Shown here piece by piece: positions 42,689 to 54,490 of a stretch of DNA of 64,000 nt. The position numbers and the translations under genes were made by a program. Origin of the DNA: Paenibacillus sacheonensis (lineage in GTDB: Bacteria; Bacillota; Bacilli; Paenibacillales; Paenibacillaceae). The stretch's first letter is position 1. Each line of letters begins with the position of its first letter. The stretch is from positions 1 through 64,000 of the forward strand of contig NZ_JAAAMU010000019.1 of assembly GCF_009909195.1 (NCBI RefSeq), in the 5' to 3' direction. The notes below the pieces were generated by a model, which worked only from the letters and a program-made list of their open reading frames with translations, was not told the DNA's origin and searched no databases.

Positions 42689-43519
42689 ATGAGACTTGGA
42701 GGACCGATCATGGAGAAGACGGCGGATCCGCAGGAATGGGTCGCCGCCCATCGCCGCGAAGGATATACCGCTGCTTACAGCCCGGAATTAAAGCTCGGCC
42801 AGAGCGACGAAATCGCCGCCTACCGGAAAGCCGCGGCGGATGCGGAACTCGTCATCGCCGAAGTCGGCGCATGGAGCAATCCCATCAGTCCGGACGACGA
42901 AGCCCGGCGAAGCGCCATCCGTTACTGCCAGGAAAGGCTAGCGTTGGCCGAGGAAATCGGCGCGCGCTGCTGCGTCAACATCGCAGGCTCCCGCGGCGCC
43001 AAGTGGGACGGGCCGCATCCGGCTAATCTGTCGGACGACACGTTCGCGTTGATCGTCGATACGGTGCGCGAGATCGTCGACGCCGTTCGGCCGGTTAACG
43101 CCTTTTACACGCTCGAAACGATGCCTTGGGTATTCCCGGACACCGCGGACAACTACCTGAAGCTCATTGAAGCCATCGACAGGCCGGGCTTCGCCGTGCA
43201 TCTCGATCCGGTCAACCTCATAACGAGCCCTCGGGACTTCTACTTTAACGGCGATATCATCCGCGAGAGCTTCCGCAAGCTGGGACCGTACGTCAAGAGC
43301 TGCCATGCCAAAGACCTCGAGCTGACCGACGAACTGACCGTCCATCTCGGCGAACGCCGTCCGGGACTCGGCGGCATCGATTACCGGACGTACCTGTCCG
43401 AGCTGGGAAAGCTGGACAAGCACATTCCGCTGATGTTGGAGCATCTGCCGACCGCCGAGGAATACAAACTGGCCGCGGGATATGTGAGATCGCTGCAAGC
43501 GGAGCTTGAGGGGCGTTAG
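42689..43519 (+). CDS. Sugar phosphate isomerase/epimerase family protein
   Basis: The 276-residue TIM barrel is of the xylose isomerase-like/AP-endonuclease-2 superfamily, with presumed metal ligands in FYTLETMPWVF (Glu), FAVHLDPVNLIT (Asp), KSCHAKDLEL (His) and PLMLEHLPT (Glu). The substrate is unknown. The ATG of MRLGGPIM is chosen since CGGAGG is 8 nt upstream. The open frame extends 85 codons further left, through an AT-rich promoter-like region, and that part has no family similarity. Its stop codon is followed by low-complexity DNA and repeat family 2, copy B. Confidence 0.88.
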   Translation: MRLGGPIMEKTADPQEWVAAHRREGYTAAYSPELKLGQSDEIAAYRKAAADAELVIAEVGAWSNPISPDDEARRSAIRYCQERLALAEEIGARCCVNIAGSRGAKWDGPHPANLSDDTFALIVDTVREIVDAVRPVNAFYTLETMPWVFPDTADNYLKLIEAIDRPGFAVHLDPVNLITSPRDFYFNGDIIRESFRKLGPYVKSCHAKDLELTDELTVHLGERRPGLGGIDYRTYLSELGKLDKHIPLMLEHLPTAEEYKLAAGYVRSLQAELEGR

Positions 43520-43664
43520 ACGCCTGGTCGACGCTCGGGCATCGACGATACGACTACGGCAGGACAACGGTGCGACGACGATGCGACTATGTGCGACTAC
43601 GGTGCGAAGAGAGCCCCTGCAAGCAAATATCGTCATGCTAAAGAAAAACCTAACTGCCACAGCG

Positions 43665-43850
43665 CTAACGCTTGCACGAAAGGCTATTTAGCTCAAAATG
43701 CTCCCTTTTTATCGCTAACGTCTGCCAGGAGGCTTATTTCAAAATTTCCTGCGCAAATCAGCTTCTATTCGGCCAATAACGTCTGTCATAACCGTTAGAT
43801 TTTTTTCAGTTGTATTTTTCGCGAAATAGCAACGCTGGCAAGCGTTAGGT
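43665..43850 (+). repeat. Structured repeat family 2, copy B
   Basis: This 186-bp element aligns along its full length with 17232-17419 and has the same four boxes: GCTAACGCTTGCAC, GCTAACGTCTGCCAG, ATAACCGTTAG and GGCAAGCGTTAGG. The terminal boxes form inverted repeats. It lies between convergent genes, as does copy A. Confidence 0.9.
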
Positions 43851-43930
43851 GTCAGTCCGATTCATAGGGCACGTCCGGCAGCTTCCGCCGCTGGCTGAGC
43901 GCCCTGATCTGCAGCAGTTTCGCCGCAGCA

Positions 43931-43975
43931 AGAGAGCCATGAACCCCTTACGGGCATTCATGGCTCTCTTTTTCT
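43931..43975 (+). terminator. Terminator between convergent genes
   Basis: AGAGAGCCATGAA-loop-TTCATGGCTCTCT is a perfect 13-bp stem followed by TTTTTCTC on the plus strand. It would stop transcription that passes rightward through repeat copy B, and lies 40 nt beyond the end of the leftward dioxygenase gene. Confidence 0.8.
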
Positions 43976-44013
43976 CTTCCTTCCTCTCGCTTCTTACTTC
44001 TCTTTTGCCCGAT

Positions 44014-44877
44014 CTATTCGTTCGCCTCATTCTGCGCAGCCGCGAAACCGCCGACCTGGTTCCAAGACGAGCCGTATGGCGAGTTACCGCCGCGATAAGG
44101 CAGCGTCACGACGCCGGCATCGCAGCGGACGATGCCCTTCTTGCTGCCGCAGATGAGAAGTCCCGTGTCGTCGAACAGCGTATCGGCCAGTTGATAGGCG
44201 TCGCCGGCGCGGTACGAGAATACGATTCCGCGGCGCGGCTTGCCGGACGCGTTCGCATCCGACCCATGCAGCGTCAAGCCGTGATGGATGCTGATTCCGC
44301 CGCTCTTCGGCGTAATGCAGACGATGTCGCCGGGATTCTCCGGCTGCTCCCAATACTGCCGCTCCTGACATTCCGCCGCGAAGCGGCCGTTCACCAGATG
44401 ATTCAGCAGACCCAGCCGGTGGCTGCCCTTCACCATTTGCATGCAGCCGTTCTCCGGCGTCGCGTCGTCGAGCATGACCATCACCGACAGCAGGTCGGTA
44501 TTCGTATGCGGGTAGAACGCGATATCCTGATGCCACGCGAAAATGCCGAGTCCCTTCGTCGGCGGCTTCGTCGCCAGCTTGGAATGCTGCAGCTCGATAT
44601 CTTCCCCGAGCAAGGACTTCAGCTTGGCGACGATCGCCGGATGCTTGGCCAGCTTCAGAAACGCCGGGTGAAGCGCCGTAATGCCGAGCGCGTGGACCGT
44701 CTTGGTCTCGTAATCCTTTTGCGACCGCAATTCCACGATCTGCGGCTCCTCGCAGGCAAGGCGCAGCTCCCCGACCTCCTCCGCGGATAGAATATCGTCG
44801 AAAACGAGGAAGCCATCCTCCCCATACTGCTTGATTTCCCGTTCGGTCAATCCTTGCTCGATTCCACTGGTCATCAT
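44014..44877 (-). CDS. Phytanoyl-CoA dioxygenase (PhyH) family protein
   Basis: The 287-residue protein belongs to the Fe(II)/2-oxoglutarate-dependent PhyH family. The iron-binding HXD is in GIFAWHQDIAFYPH, the distal His in IHHGLTLHGSDAN, and the 2-oxoglutarate-binding Arg probably in KPRRGIVFSYRAGD. Bacterial members hydroxylate varied small molecules, so the substrate is open. It is divergent from an AraC-type regulator 118 bp away, which likely controls it. GGGAG lies 6 nt before the ATG. Confidence 0.9.
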   Translation of the reverse strand: MMTSGIEQGLTEREIKQYGEDGFLVFDDILSAEEVGELRLACEEPQIVELRSQKDYETKTVHALGITALHPAFLKLAKHPAIVAKLKSLLGEDIELQHSKLATKPPTKGLGIFAWHQDIAFYPHTNTDLLSVMVMLDDATPENGCMQMVKGSHRLGLLNHLVNGRFAAECQERQYWEQPENPGDIVCITPKSGGISIHHGLTLHGSDANASGKPRRGIVFSYRAGDAYQLADTLFDDTGLLICGSKKGIVRCDAGVVTLPYRGGNSPYGSSWNQVGGFAAAQNEANE

Positions 44878-44942
44878 TCATCACTCCCGCGTTCGATTGC
44901 ATAACCTACCCTTTCATCATAAAGGTGACAGGATTGCGCCGC

Positions 44943-44948
44943 TATAAT
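44943..44948 (+). promoter_or_regulatory. Possible -10 box for the AraC regulator gene
   Basis: A perfect TATAAT lies 47 nt before the regulator start codon on the plus strand. No good -35 box is spaced 16-18 bp upstream, which is common for autoregulated AraC-type promoters. Confidence 0.4.
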
Positions 44949-44995
44949 AGACTGGGTATAAAATATCAGAATTCCGGGAAAGGTCGTGTTCCCCG

Positions 44996-45748
44996 ATGAA
45001 CGGGAAACTGGATTTCTTCTTGTATCGCAGCCACGGGGCGAGCACCTATGTGGAGTTTCATAAACATAGCTGCTTCGAGCTCGTATATTATGTTTCGGGG
45101 GTCGGCGTGATGAAGCTCGGCGGGCAATCCCTGCATTACAAGCCAGGCACGATAACGCTGACACGTCCCAACTACATGCATGACGAACGCCACGACGAGG
45201 CGACGGAGGTCGTCTTCTTCGGCTTCCTCTACGACGACTTCCCCGTACGGCTTCAAAACGGCCTCATCCCGGACACCGAGAACCGCGCGATCCTCTCGCT
45301 CATGATGACGATGAAAGAGGAGCTCCTCGGCCAAAAAGCGCATTACGCGCCGCGCGTCAATCTGCTGCTGAACGAGGTCATCCTGCTGCTCGGACGCCAG
45401 TCCGAAGCCGCATCCGTGCAGGACGACCATCGTCCGGAACGGCTCTTCTACGCCAGACGGTACATGGACGAGAATTTCACGCAGCCCTTTCAGCTTCGAA
45501 CGCTTGCGGAGCTGTCCGGCTACAGCGAGGATCATTTTCGCCAGTTGTTCAAGGAACAAACCGGACTGCCGCCAGGTCAATATATCCTGCACAAACGGCT
45601 GCACGCGGCCAAGGATTTGCTCCTGAACTCGGCGGTTCCGATCAGCACGGTCGGCGTGGATTGCGGCTTCTCCACGACGTCGCAATTCATCGAGCTGTTC
45701 AAACGCGCCTTCGGCGTCACGCCCCTTCAGTACCGCAAATCGCGGTAG
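44996..45748 (+). CDS. AraC-family transcriptional regulator with cupin sensor
   Basis: The 250-residue regulator has an N-terminal cupin (AraC_binding) domain (about 1-125: STYVEFHKHSCFELVYYVSG, LHYKPGTITLTRPNYMHDER) and a C-terminal double helix-turn-helix (LAELSGYSEDHFRQLFKEQT; VGVDCGFSTTSQFIELFKRA). The His-rich cupin strand may bind metal or sugar. It is divergent from the dioxygenase and is followed 123 bp later by an SDR gene; both are candidate targets. The Shine-Dalgarno sequence is weak (AAAGG, about 12 nt upstream). Confidence 0.92.
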   Translation: MNGKLDFFLYRSHGASTYVEFHKHSCFELVYYVSGVGVMKLGGQSLHYKPGTITLTRPNYMHDERHDEATEVVFFGFLYDDFPVRLQNGLIPDTENRAILSLMMTMKEELLGQKAHYAPRVNLLLNEVILLLGRQSEAASVQDDHRPERLFYARRYMDENFTQPFQLRTLAELSGYSEDHFRQLFKEQTGLPPGQYILHKRLHAAKDLLLNSAVPISTVGVDCGFSTTSQFIELFKRAFGVTPLQYRKSR

Positions 45749-45870
45749 ATCGGGTAGCGCTAGAACAAGCGCGCGGCAGCGGGACGTATATTTGGTTGCG
45801 AATAGGAAAAAACGGGTATGAAGAGTGCAGAGCAGCACAGTAGTCCATTGAATGGAGGTCTCGTCTACCC

Positions 45871-46677
45871 ATGACCAAATCGAATGATCGACAAGGAAGC
45901 GTACACGGCAAAGTCGCCGTTATCACGGGTGCCGGCTCAGGCATCGGACGTGCCGCAGCGCTGCGGCTGGCGGAGGAGGGCGCGCGCATCGCGCTCGTCG
46001 ACGTGAAGGAAGAGCGGGTCGCGGACGTCCGGAAGCGAATCCTGGACGCGGGCGGCGATGCCATCGCGATCGAGGCCGATATATCGAAGCCGGAGGATAT
46101 CGAGAGCGCAATCCAAGAGGCGGCGGGCAAATGGGACCGGCTCGACATCGTGTTCGCCAATGCCGGCGTTAACGGCACCCTGGCGCCGATCGAGAAGATG
46201 ACGCCCGAGGATTGGGATACGACCCTCGATATCAATCTGAAGGGCACCTTCCTAACCGTCAAATACGCCATTCCTTTCCTGAAGAAGAATGGCGGCAGCA
46301 TCGTCATTACGAGCTCGATCAACGGCAACCGCGTTTTCTCGAATTTCGGTTTCAGCGCGTACAGCACGTCGAAAGCGGGACAGGTTGCTTTTATGCAAAT
46401 GGCTGCTTTGGAGCTGGGGCAGTACGGCATTCGCGTCAACGCGATCTGTCCGGGCGCGATCAAGACACATATCGATCAGAATACGCATCCGACGCCGGAG
46501 CTGGAGGAGATCCGTATTCCGGTCGAATTTCCGGAAGGCGACCATCCGCTCGGAGACGGCCCCGGCCGTGCCTCCCAGGTTGGCGACCTCGTCCTGTTCC
46601 TGGCTTCCGACGCATCGAGCCATATTACCGGCACTCCGATCTTCATCGACGGTGCGGAATCGCTGCTGCACGGTTGA
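45871..46677 (+). CDS. SDR family oxidoreductase
   Basis: The 268-residue short-chain dehydrogenase has the cofactor motif VITGAGSGIGRAAAL, Asp at the end of strand 2 (IALVDVKEE; NAD-preferring), NAG motif, and catalytic Ser (IVITSSINGN) and YxxxK (YSTSK). The substrate is unknown; neighbours suggest a polyol or sugar-like alcohol. GGAGG lies 12 nt before the ATG. A terminator follows. Confidence 0.93.
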   Translation: MTKSNDRQGSVHGKVAVITGAGSGIGRAAALRLAEEGARIALVDVKEERVADVRKRILDAGGDAIAIEADISKPEDIESAIQEAAGKWDRLDIVFANAGVNGTLAPIEKMTPEDWDTTLDINLKGTFLTVKYAIPFLKKNGGSIVITSSINGNRVFSNFGFSAYSTSKAGQVAFMQMAALELGQYGIRVNAICPGAIKTHIDQNTHPTPELEEIRIPVEFPEGDHPLGDGPGRASQVGDLVLFLASDASSHITGTPIFIDGAESLLHG

Positions 46678-46798
46678 TGAGTCGGGACGATGTTTGCGGC
46701 GATGCAGTGCGCGGGGCGCTCCTCTCTTGCTCGTCGGGCCCAACCGCGCTCGCGAACCATCGGCCAACGAACCAACCGCCTAGCGAAAGCCGGCAAAC

Positions 46799-46838
46799 CA
46801 AAAAACCTTCCTCCACAACTGTGGCAGGAAGGTTTTTT
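46799..46838 (+). terminator. Terminator of the SDR gene
   Basis: AAAAAACCTTCCT-loop-AGGAAGGTTTTTT is a perfect 13-bp stem with a T run on both strands. It also lies 49 nt beyond the leftward hybrid kinase gene and may serve both. Confidence 0.9.
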
Positions 46839-46886
46839 GCTTGCTGCGCGCCGGCAGGCGCCATCGCAGCTGCTTGCCCGGCGCCT

Positions 46887-49178
<2,292 letters not shown>

Positions 49179-49282
49179 AACTGCCCCTTCACCTTCCCCT
49201 TGCATGGATACCGCTTGGCGCTGCCTGCCTCTTGCCTAGTCTCTCGAATATGCGCAACAACCAGCATTGCAAGCCTTCCCGG

Positions 49283-50176
49283 TTATGATTTGATTTTACG
49301 GTACAGCCGGCTGTGCGCATCGAGCTCCTCGTAAGCTTTGGCATGCCGCGTGAAATTAATCGATTCCTTCGTGCCCAAGGCCAGGATCCCGAAGGTGCTG
49401 AGGCTGTCGAAGAGCAGGCCGTGCACATGGTTCTGAAGCTCCTTGTTGAAATATATCATGACGTTGCGGCAAAATATGACGTTGAATTCGTTAAACGAGC
49501 GGTCCGTCACCAGATTATGCTGCGCGAATACGATATTGCTCTTCAGTTCGCTCTGGAACAGCACGGAATCGTACTTGGCCGTATAGTAATTGCTGAACGA
49601 TTCCTTGCCGCCGGCCTCGATATAATTGCGCGTGAAGATCTGCATCCTCTCCAGCGGGAACACGCCCTCGCGCGCCGTCTCCAGCACGCGTTCGTTCATG
49701 TCCGTCGCATAGATACGCGTCTTATCGTACAAACCTTCTTCCTTCAGCAGAATCGCCATGGAGTAGACTTCCTCGCCGGTCGAACACCCCGCATGCCAGA
49801 CGCGGATAAACGGATAGGTTCGAAGCAAGGGCACGACCCGCTCGCGGAAAGCCTTGAACACCTCCGGATCGCGGAACATCTCCGTCACGTGGATCGTCAA
49901 GTCGGCTAACAGCCGGTTCATGACGGTCCGGTCATGCAGCACCCGCTCCGTCAAGGAGGTAATCGTCGGGAGCCGCTCCGCGTTCACCCGATGCCAGATA
50001 CGGCGGCGGATGGAAGAGAACGCGTAATTGCGAAAATCATAGCCGTACAGCTGATACAGCCCTTCGAGCAGCAGGTTGATCTCCACTTGTTCCCGCTCGC
50101 TGGCTTTGTTTTGTTCGTTGTCGTCCTGCATCATGATAGTCTCTTCTCTCTTCATTTCTTCGATGACGTCTTGCAT
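49283..50176 (-). CDS. CheR-type protein-glutamate methyltransferase
   Basis: The 297-residue protein has the CheR N-terminal helical domain (LLEGLYQLYGYDFRNYAFSS, IRRRIWHRV) and the SAM-binding domain (VWHAGCSTGEEVYSMAILLK, IYATDMNERVLETAREGVFP, FNVIFCRNVMIYFNKELQNH). CheR methylates glutamates in coiled-coil receptors. No CheB, CheA or CheW is encoded here; the neighbours on both sides are hybrid kinases with long Glu/Gln-rich coiled coils, which are plausible substrates. The start is uncertain among ATGs at 50176, 50155 and 50134; the first follows the upstream stop by 4 nt. Confidence 0.92.
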   Translation of the reverse strand: MQDVIEEMKREETIMMQDDNEQNKASEREQVEINLLLEGLYQLYGYDFRNYAFSSIRRRIWHRVNAERLPTITSLTERVLHDRTVMNRLLADLTIHVTEMFRDPEVFKAFRERVVPLLRTYPFIRVWHAGCSTGEEVYSMAILLKEEGLYDKTRIYATDMNERVLETAREGVFPLERMQIFTRNYIEAGGKESFSNYYTAKYDSVLFQSELKSNIVFAQHNLVTDRSFNEFNVIFCRNVMIYFNKELQNHVHGLLFDSLSTFGILALGTKESINFTRHAKAYEELDAHSRLYRKIKS

Positions 50177-50180
50177 ATCG

Positions 50181-53100
50181 TTATTGATATAACCACACCC
50201 TCATCAAGGATAGCAGCTGATCGATATTCACCGGCTTGGCGATATAGTCGGAAGCGCCGGCTTCGATGCATTTGTCGCGGTCTTCTTTCATGGCTTTGGC
50301 CGTAATTGCGATCATCGGCAGCCGTTCGAAATCCGCCATCGCGCGGATATGCCGCATCGTCTCGTAGCCGTCCATCTCCGGCATCATCATATCCATGAGA
50401 ATGAGCTGCGTCTCCGGATGCTGCTGCAGCATCTCCAGCGCCTCGCGTCCGTTCTCGGCGAAATGAATGTTCATCTTATAGCCTTCGAGCGCGCTCGACA
50501 GGGCGAATACGTTCCGAATGTCGTCGTCGACGATCATGATCGTCTTGTCTTCGAAAATCGTCTCCACGCTGTGAAGCTTCCGCAGCACGCTGCGCTTCGC
50601 CTCCGGTAAATCCGCCACGACGCGGTGGAGGAACAGCGTCGTCTCGTCGAGCAGCCGTTCCGGCGACTTGACGTCCTTAATGATAATGGTTCCTGCGTAT
50701 TTCTTCAGCTGGATCTCTTCCTTCTTGTCGAGATCGCGGCCGGTATAAATAATGATCGGCAGCTCGCGCAGCTTCTCGCTCTTGCGGATGTTGTCCAGCA
50801 GGTCGAAGCCGGATATATCCGGCAGCCCCAGATCGAGCACCATGCAGTCGTAATGCTGCATCTCAAGCTCATGGAGCGCCTCCGCTCCCGAAGGGACGGC
50901 CTTCACGACGACGTCCTCGTCGCCGACCAGCTCGATGATGCCCGTTCGCTGCGCGGCGTCGTCCTCGACGACCAGCACGTATTTGAGATCGCGGTCCAGG
51001 AAGGATTCAATCTGCAGGAACAGCTGATCCAGCCGTTCCTTCCCGGCCGGCTTGCGCAGGTACGCGATCGCGCCCATGGACAATCCCTGCTGTACCTCTT
51101 CCATAACCGAGATCACATGCACCGGGATATGACGCGTATCCGCATCGTGTTTCAGATGATGCAGCACCGACCAGCCGTCCATGACCGGCAGCATAATATC
51201 GAGCAGGATCGCATCCGGCTTATAATGTCTCGCATCGTTCAGCCCGGTATCGCCCTGCACCGCCACGATGCCCTTGAAGCCGCGCGACCGCGCCATATCC
51301 AGCAGCACGCGGGCAAAAGGCCCGTCATCTTCGATAATGAGGACGACGCGATCCTCCGGCCCGATCGCGTTCCGGTCGTCCTCGATCTGAACGATCTCGC
51401 GGCCATGACCGGAATCCGTTCCATTCTCGCGAATGGCCAATCCCGGAGCTGCTTGCGACATACCTGTCCGCGCATCCTGGTTGCCGGGCTGTGCAAGCAT
51501 CGCTTCGACGGCCTGCTCGCCGAGCCTGTGATCGTCGTCCGCATAGACCGTACCGCCGTCGGACGTCGGCGCGACGTAATACTCAGGCAGGTACAGCGTG
51601 AACGTGCTGCCCTCGCCTTCTCTGCTCTCCAATTCGATCGTTCCTCCGAGCAGGCCCGCCAGCTCGCGGCTGATAGCAAGGCCGAGTCCCGTTCCGCCGT
51701 AAATGCGGCTTGTCGTGCCGTCGACCTGCTGGAACGCTTCGAATACGAGCTGCTGCTTCTCGGCTGCGATGCCTATGCCGGTGTCTCGTACCTCGAAGGC
51801 CAGCATGCGTCCGCCCTCCGCCGAGAGAACGGCTTCCCCCGGCCGCGCGTTCCGTATCGCCAAGCTGACCGAGCCCCGATGCGTAAATTTAATGGCGTTC
51901 GACAACAGATTCTTAAGAATCTGCTTGACGCGGTGGCTGTCGGAGTACAACCCTTCTGGAACGTCCTTCGCGACGTTCACATCGAAGACGAGCCCTTTCT
52001 GCTGACTCATCGGCCCGAAGCTCCGCCGCAGCGACTGGGTCAGATCCGCAAACGGCACATGCTCGGTCACTACGCTCATTTTGCCCGCGCCGATCTTGGA
52101 TAAATCCAATATCTCGTCGATCAGCTTCAACAGGTCGCTGCCGGACGAATGGATCGTCGAAGCGAATTCGATCTGTTTGCCGTTCAGATTGCCTTCCTTG
52201 TTATCTTTGAGCATTTGGGACAAGATAAGCAGACTGTTGAGCGGCGTGCGAAGTTCATGCGACATGTTCGCAAGGAATTCGGATTTGTACTTGGACGACA
52301 GCGCCAGCTGCACGGTTTGGCGCTCCAGCGCCGTCTTCGTCCGTTCGATCTGCTCGTTCTTCTGTTCGGTGCTGCGCATCTGCTGCTCCAGCAAGTGCGT
52401 CTTCTTCAGCAGCTCTTCGTTCGTCTGCTCCAGCTCTTCCTGCTGGCTCTGCAGCAGCTCTTCGGAATTCTTGAGCGTGCGCGTCTGCTCCTCCAGCTGG
52501 TCGTTGGAACGGCGCAGCTCTTCCTGCTGCGACACGAGCTCCTCGGACTGCACCTGAAGCTCTTCGCCGAGCGCCTGCGATTCGCGCAGCAGCTCCTCGA
52601 TCCGCAGCCGGCCGAACAGATTGTTCAGCAGGATGCCGAGTCCTTCCGACAGCTCGTGCAGCAGCTCGCGCTCCCTGCCGCCGATCGGCTTCAGCGAAGC
52701 CAGCTCGATGACGGCCAGCGGCCTGTTCTGGTACGTGACCGGCAGGAGCATCAGCGTTTGCGGCTGCGCCTCGCCCATGCCGGAGCGAATGCGAAGGTAG
52801 GAAGGCGGCAGCTCCGTCAGCTCGATCGGCTCGCCGCTCCGCGCGCACTGGCCTACTAAGCCTTCGCCGAGCTTGAATTGCTCCTCGAAGGCGGATTCGC
52901 CCTGCGGCGCGTACGCGCCATAGAGCCGAAGCTTGTTATCCTCGCCGAGCCCTTCGCGGATGTAGAGCCCGCCGTAGACAGCGCCGACGATCGGCACGAG
53001 CCTCTCGATGAACGCGCTGCCCATCTGTCGCAGCTCCATCTGATCCTGCATGGCGACCGTCGTGGAAGCGAAGTTGGACTTGACCCATGCTTCGTCCTCG

Positions 53101-53909
53101 ACCTTCTTGTTATAGACCTGCTCGATGGCCGTCTTGCGCTCCAGATCGTCGGCCAGCGAGAAGAACGCCTTGGCCACGGCTCCGAATTCGTCTCCGGTCT
53201 CCGACCGTTTGCGCAATGCCGGATCGCTGATCCCGCGCGCATAGGCGGAGATCATGTCGGCCAGACGATTCAGGCTGCGCGTCACGCCGGTAATGTTCCA
53301 GAGCATCGTTCCGATGCCGATCAGCATGCCGAGAACCATGGTCGTGACCATGATCATCCGCGTGCTGCGATTGGCGTCGACGGCCGACTGGACGGCCTGG
53401 TCGGTGGCATGCCGGTGGAACTCGGTCAAATCGTCGATAAGATTGACCGTCGTCTCCTGGCCGACGATGCCTTCCTTCTGTCTTAGCGCAACCGCTTCCG
53501 CCGTCTTGCCTTGCCCGATCAGCCGCTTCACTTCGGCCGCGTACTGAAAATAGGCGGTAAAGGCGCGCTCAAGCTCGCTTAGCGAACCGCGTTCCGTCTC
53601 GGTCGAAGACAATCGTTTCAGCAATTCGAAATCCTGCCGCGCCTGCGCGGGCTCTTCGGTCAACGACGCCTCGTTCTTAGCCAAGCTCTCGGCTGTCGGC
53701 ATGGTCAGGACGTTCGTCACGCTCTTGGCCACGTTATTCACGGAGCCGCGCAGGTCGTAGGCGGCCATCAGCTTCTGATACCGGTTGCCGTAGACTTCGT
53801 CCAGCTTGCCGCCCAGCATGGATATGTTATTCAGGCTGGCGATCGATATGAAGATTAATACGAGCATCATGACTATAAAACTGATCGTCAGCTTTGTTTT
53901 TGTTCTCAT
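50181..53909 (-). CDS. Large membrane hybrid histidine kinase with three receivers
   Basis: The 1242-residue kinase has a membrane helix (LTISFIVMMLVLIFISIASL), a four-helix-bundle extracytoplasmic sensor (about 30-185), a second helix (MIMVTTMVLGMLIGIGTMLW), HAMP, a GAF domain (about 285-440), a long coiled coil rich in QEEL (about 445-545), HisKA (MSHELRTPLNSLLILSQMLK), HATPase_c (NAIKFTHRG; GTGLGLAISRELAGLLGG) and three receivers (Asp in LLDIMLPVMDG, VLDLGLPDISG, LMDMMMPEMDG). The architecture matches large sensor kinases found with CheR in Gram-positive and cyanobacterial genomes. GGTGGGG lies upstream of the ATG. It starts the three-gene cluster with cheR and the second hybrid kinase. 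Confidence 0.93.
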   Translation of the reverse strand: MRTKTKLTISFIVMMLVLIFISIASLNNISMLGGKLDEVYGNRYQKLMAAYDLRGSVNNVAKSVTNVLTMPTAESLAKNEASLTEEPAQARQDFELLKRLSSTETERGSLSELERAFTAYFQYAAEVKRLIGQGKTAEAVALRQKEGIVGQETTVNLIDDLTEFHRHATDQAVQSAVDANRSTRMIMVTTMVLGMLIGIGTMLWNITGVTRSLNRLADMISAYARGISDPALRKRSETGDEFGAVAKAFFSLADDLERKTAIEQVYNKKVEDEAWVKSNFASTTVAMQDQMELRQMGSAFIERLVPIVGAVYGGLYIREGLGEDNKLRLYGAYAPQGESAFEEQFKLGEGLVGQCARSGEPIELTELPPSYLRIRSGMGEAQPQTLMLLPVTYQNRPLAVIELASLKPIGGRERELLHELSEGLGILLNNLFGRLRIEELLRESQALGEELQVQSEELVSQQEELRRSNDQLEEQTRTLKNSEELLQSQQEELEQTNEELLKKTHLLEQQMRSTEQKNEQIERTKTALERQTVQLALSSKYKSEFLANMSHELRTPLNSLLILSQMLKDNKEGNLNGKQIEFASTIHSSGSDLLKLIDEILDLSKIGAGKMSVVTEHVPFADLTQSLRRSFGPMSQQKGLVFDVNVAKDVPEGLYSDSHRVKQILKNLLSNAIKFTHRGSVSLAIRNARPGEAVLSAEGGRMLAFEVRDTGIGIAAEKQQLVFEAFQQVDGTTSRIYGGTGLGLAISRELAGLLGGTIELESREGEGSTFTLYLPEYYVAPTSDGGTVYADDDHRLGEQAVEAMLAQPGNQDARTGMSQAAPGLAIRENGTDSGHGREIVQIEDDRNAIGPEDRVVLIIEDDGPFARVLLDMARSRGFKGIVAVQGDTGLNDARHYKPDAILLDIMLPVMDGWSVLHHLKHDADTRHIPVHVISVMEEVQQGLSMGAIAYLRKPAGKERLDQLFLQIESFLDRDLKYVLVVEDDAAQRTGIIELVGDEDVVVKAVPSGAEALHELEMQHYDCMVLDLGLPDISGFDLLDNIRKSEKLRELPIIIYTGRDLDKKEEIQLKKYAGTIIIKDVKSPERLLDETTLFLHRVVADLPEAKRSVLRKLHSVETIFEDKTIMIVDDDIRNVFALSSALEGYKMNIHFAENGREALEMLQQHPETQLILMDMMMPEMDGYETMRHIRAMADFERLPMIAITAKAMKEDRDKCIEAGASDYIAKPVNIDQLLSLMRVWLYQ

Positions 53910-54077
53910 ATGGCGTACCCCACCCGATGATTCCCCTTTTTTTGTCGCGCGCGCGCCTGCGCGCGAACGCTGTATTATCGAAACGTGCGAACAGGCCGCG
54001 CGTCCTAAAGGACGGCGACCTTTTCACATCGGTCATTTTCAATGGCCAATACTTGGTTATTGCATATGCTGCGCTTT

Positions 54078-54413
54078 CTAATGGACGTTCGTAATAACGA
54101 GTACACGACCGCGATCAAGCTCCTCTTCGTAACGTTCCGCTTCCATGTCCGACAGGCCGATCGACGTCAGCTTGGAGCGAATCTCATCGCCCCGCGACTT
54201 AAATACATTCGCCATCGCGTTGAACATGCCTTCTTCCTTCATGCCGATCTCGTTGGCATCCGCCGCCTCGGACAACGACTTCGTCTGACTGCTGTCATGA
54301 GCAAGGACGAAAATGTTCTCCTGCCTGTATCCACGCCGGTTCAGCTCTTGAACGGTATGCAGCGCATCCATCGCCGTCGGTACAATTTGAACGCTCGGTT
54401 TCATCTGTTGCAT
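54078..54413 (-). CDS. General stress protein, YflT/GSP17M family
   Basis: The 111-residue protein carries the YflT (general stress protein 17M) domain: MDALHTVQELNRRGYRQENI, FVLAHD, EEGMFNAMANVFKSRGDEIR, GLSDMEAERYEEELDRGRVL. In B. subtilis the family is induced by heat and salt through SigB; the biochemical role is unknown. The ATG is 6 nt after CGGAGGG. A SigB-like promoter lies 50-80 nt upstream. Confidence 0.9.
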   Translation of the reverse strand: MQQMKPSVQIVPTAMDALHTVQELNRRGYRQENIFVLAHDSSQTKSLSEAADANEIGMKEEGMFNAMANVFKSRGDEIRSKLTSIGLSDMEAERYEEELDRGRVLVITNVH

Positions 54414-54464
54414 GGGAATCCCTCCGCTTTTCAAATGGATTTGCCAGGTTAGGCTACTTAGGGT

Positions 54465-54490
54465 TTACCCCGGCGGGAGCGGAATGAAAC
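54465..54490 (-). promoter_or_regulatory. SigB-like promoter of the general stress gene
   Basis: On the minus strand GTTTCA, a 14-bp spacer and GGGTAA match the SigB consensus GTTTAA-N12-15-GGGWAW with one mismatch. It lies 52 nt before the start codon of a gene whose family is SigB-controlled in Bacillus. Confidence 0.6.
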
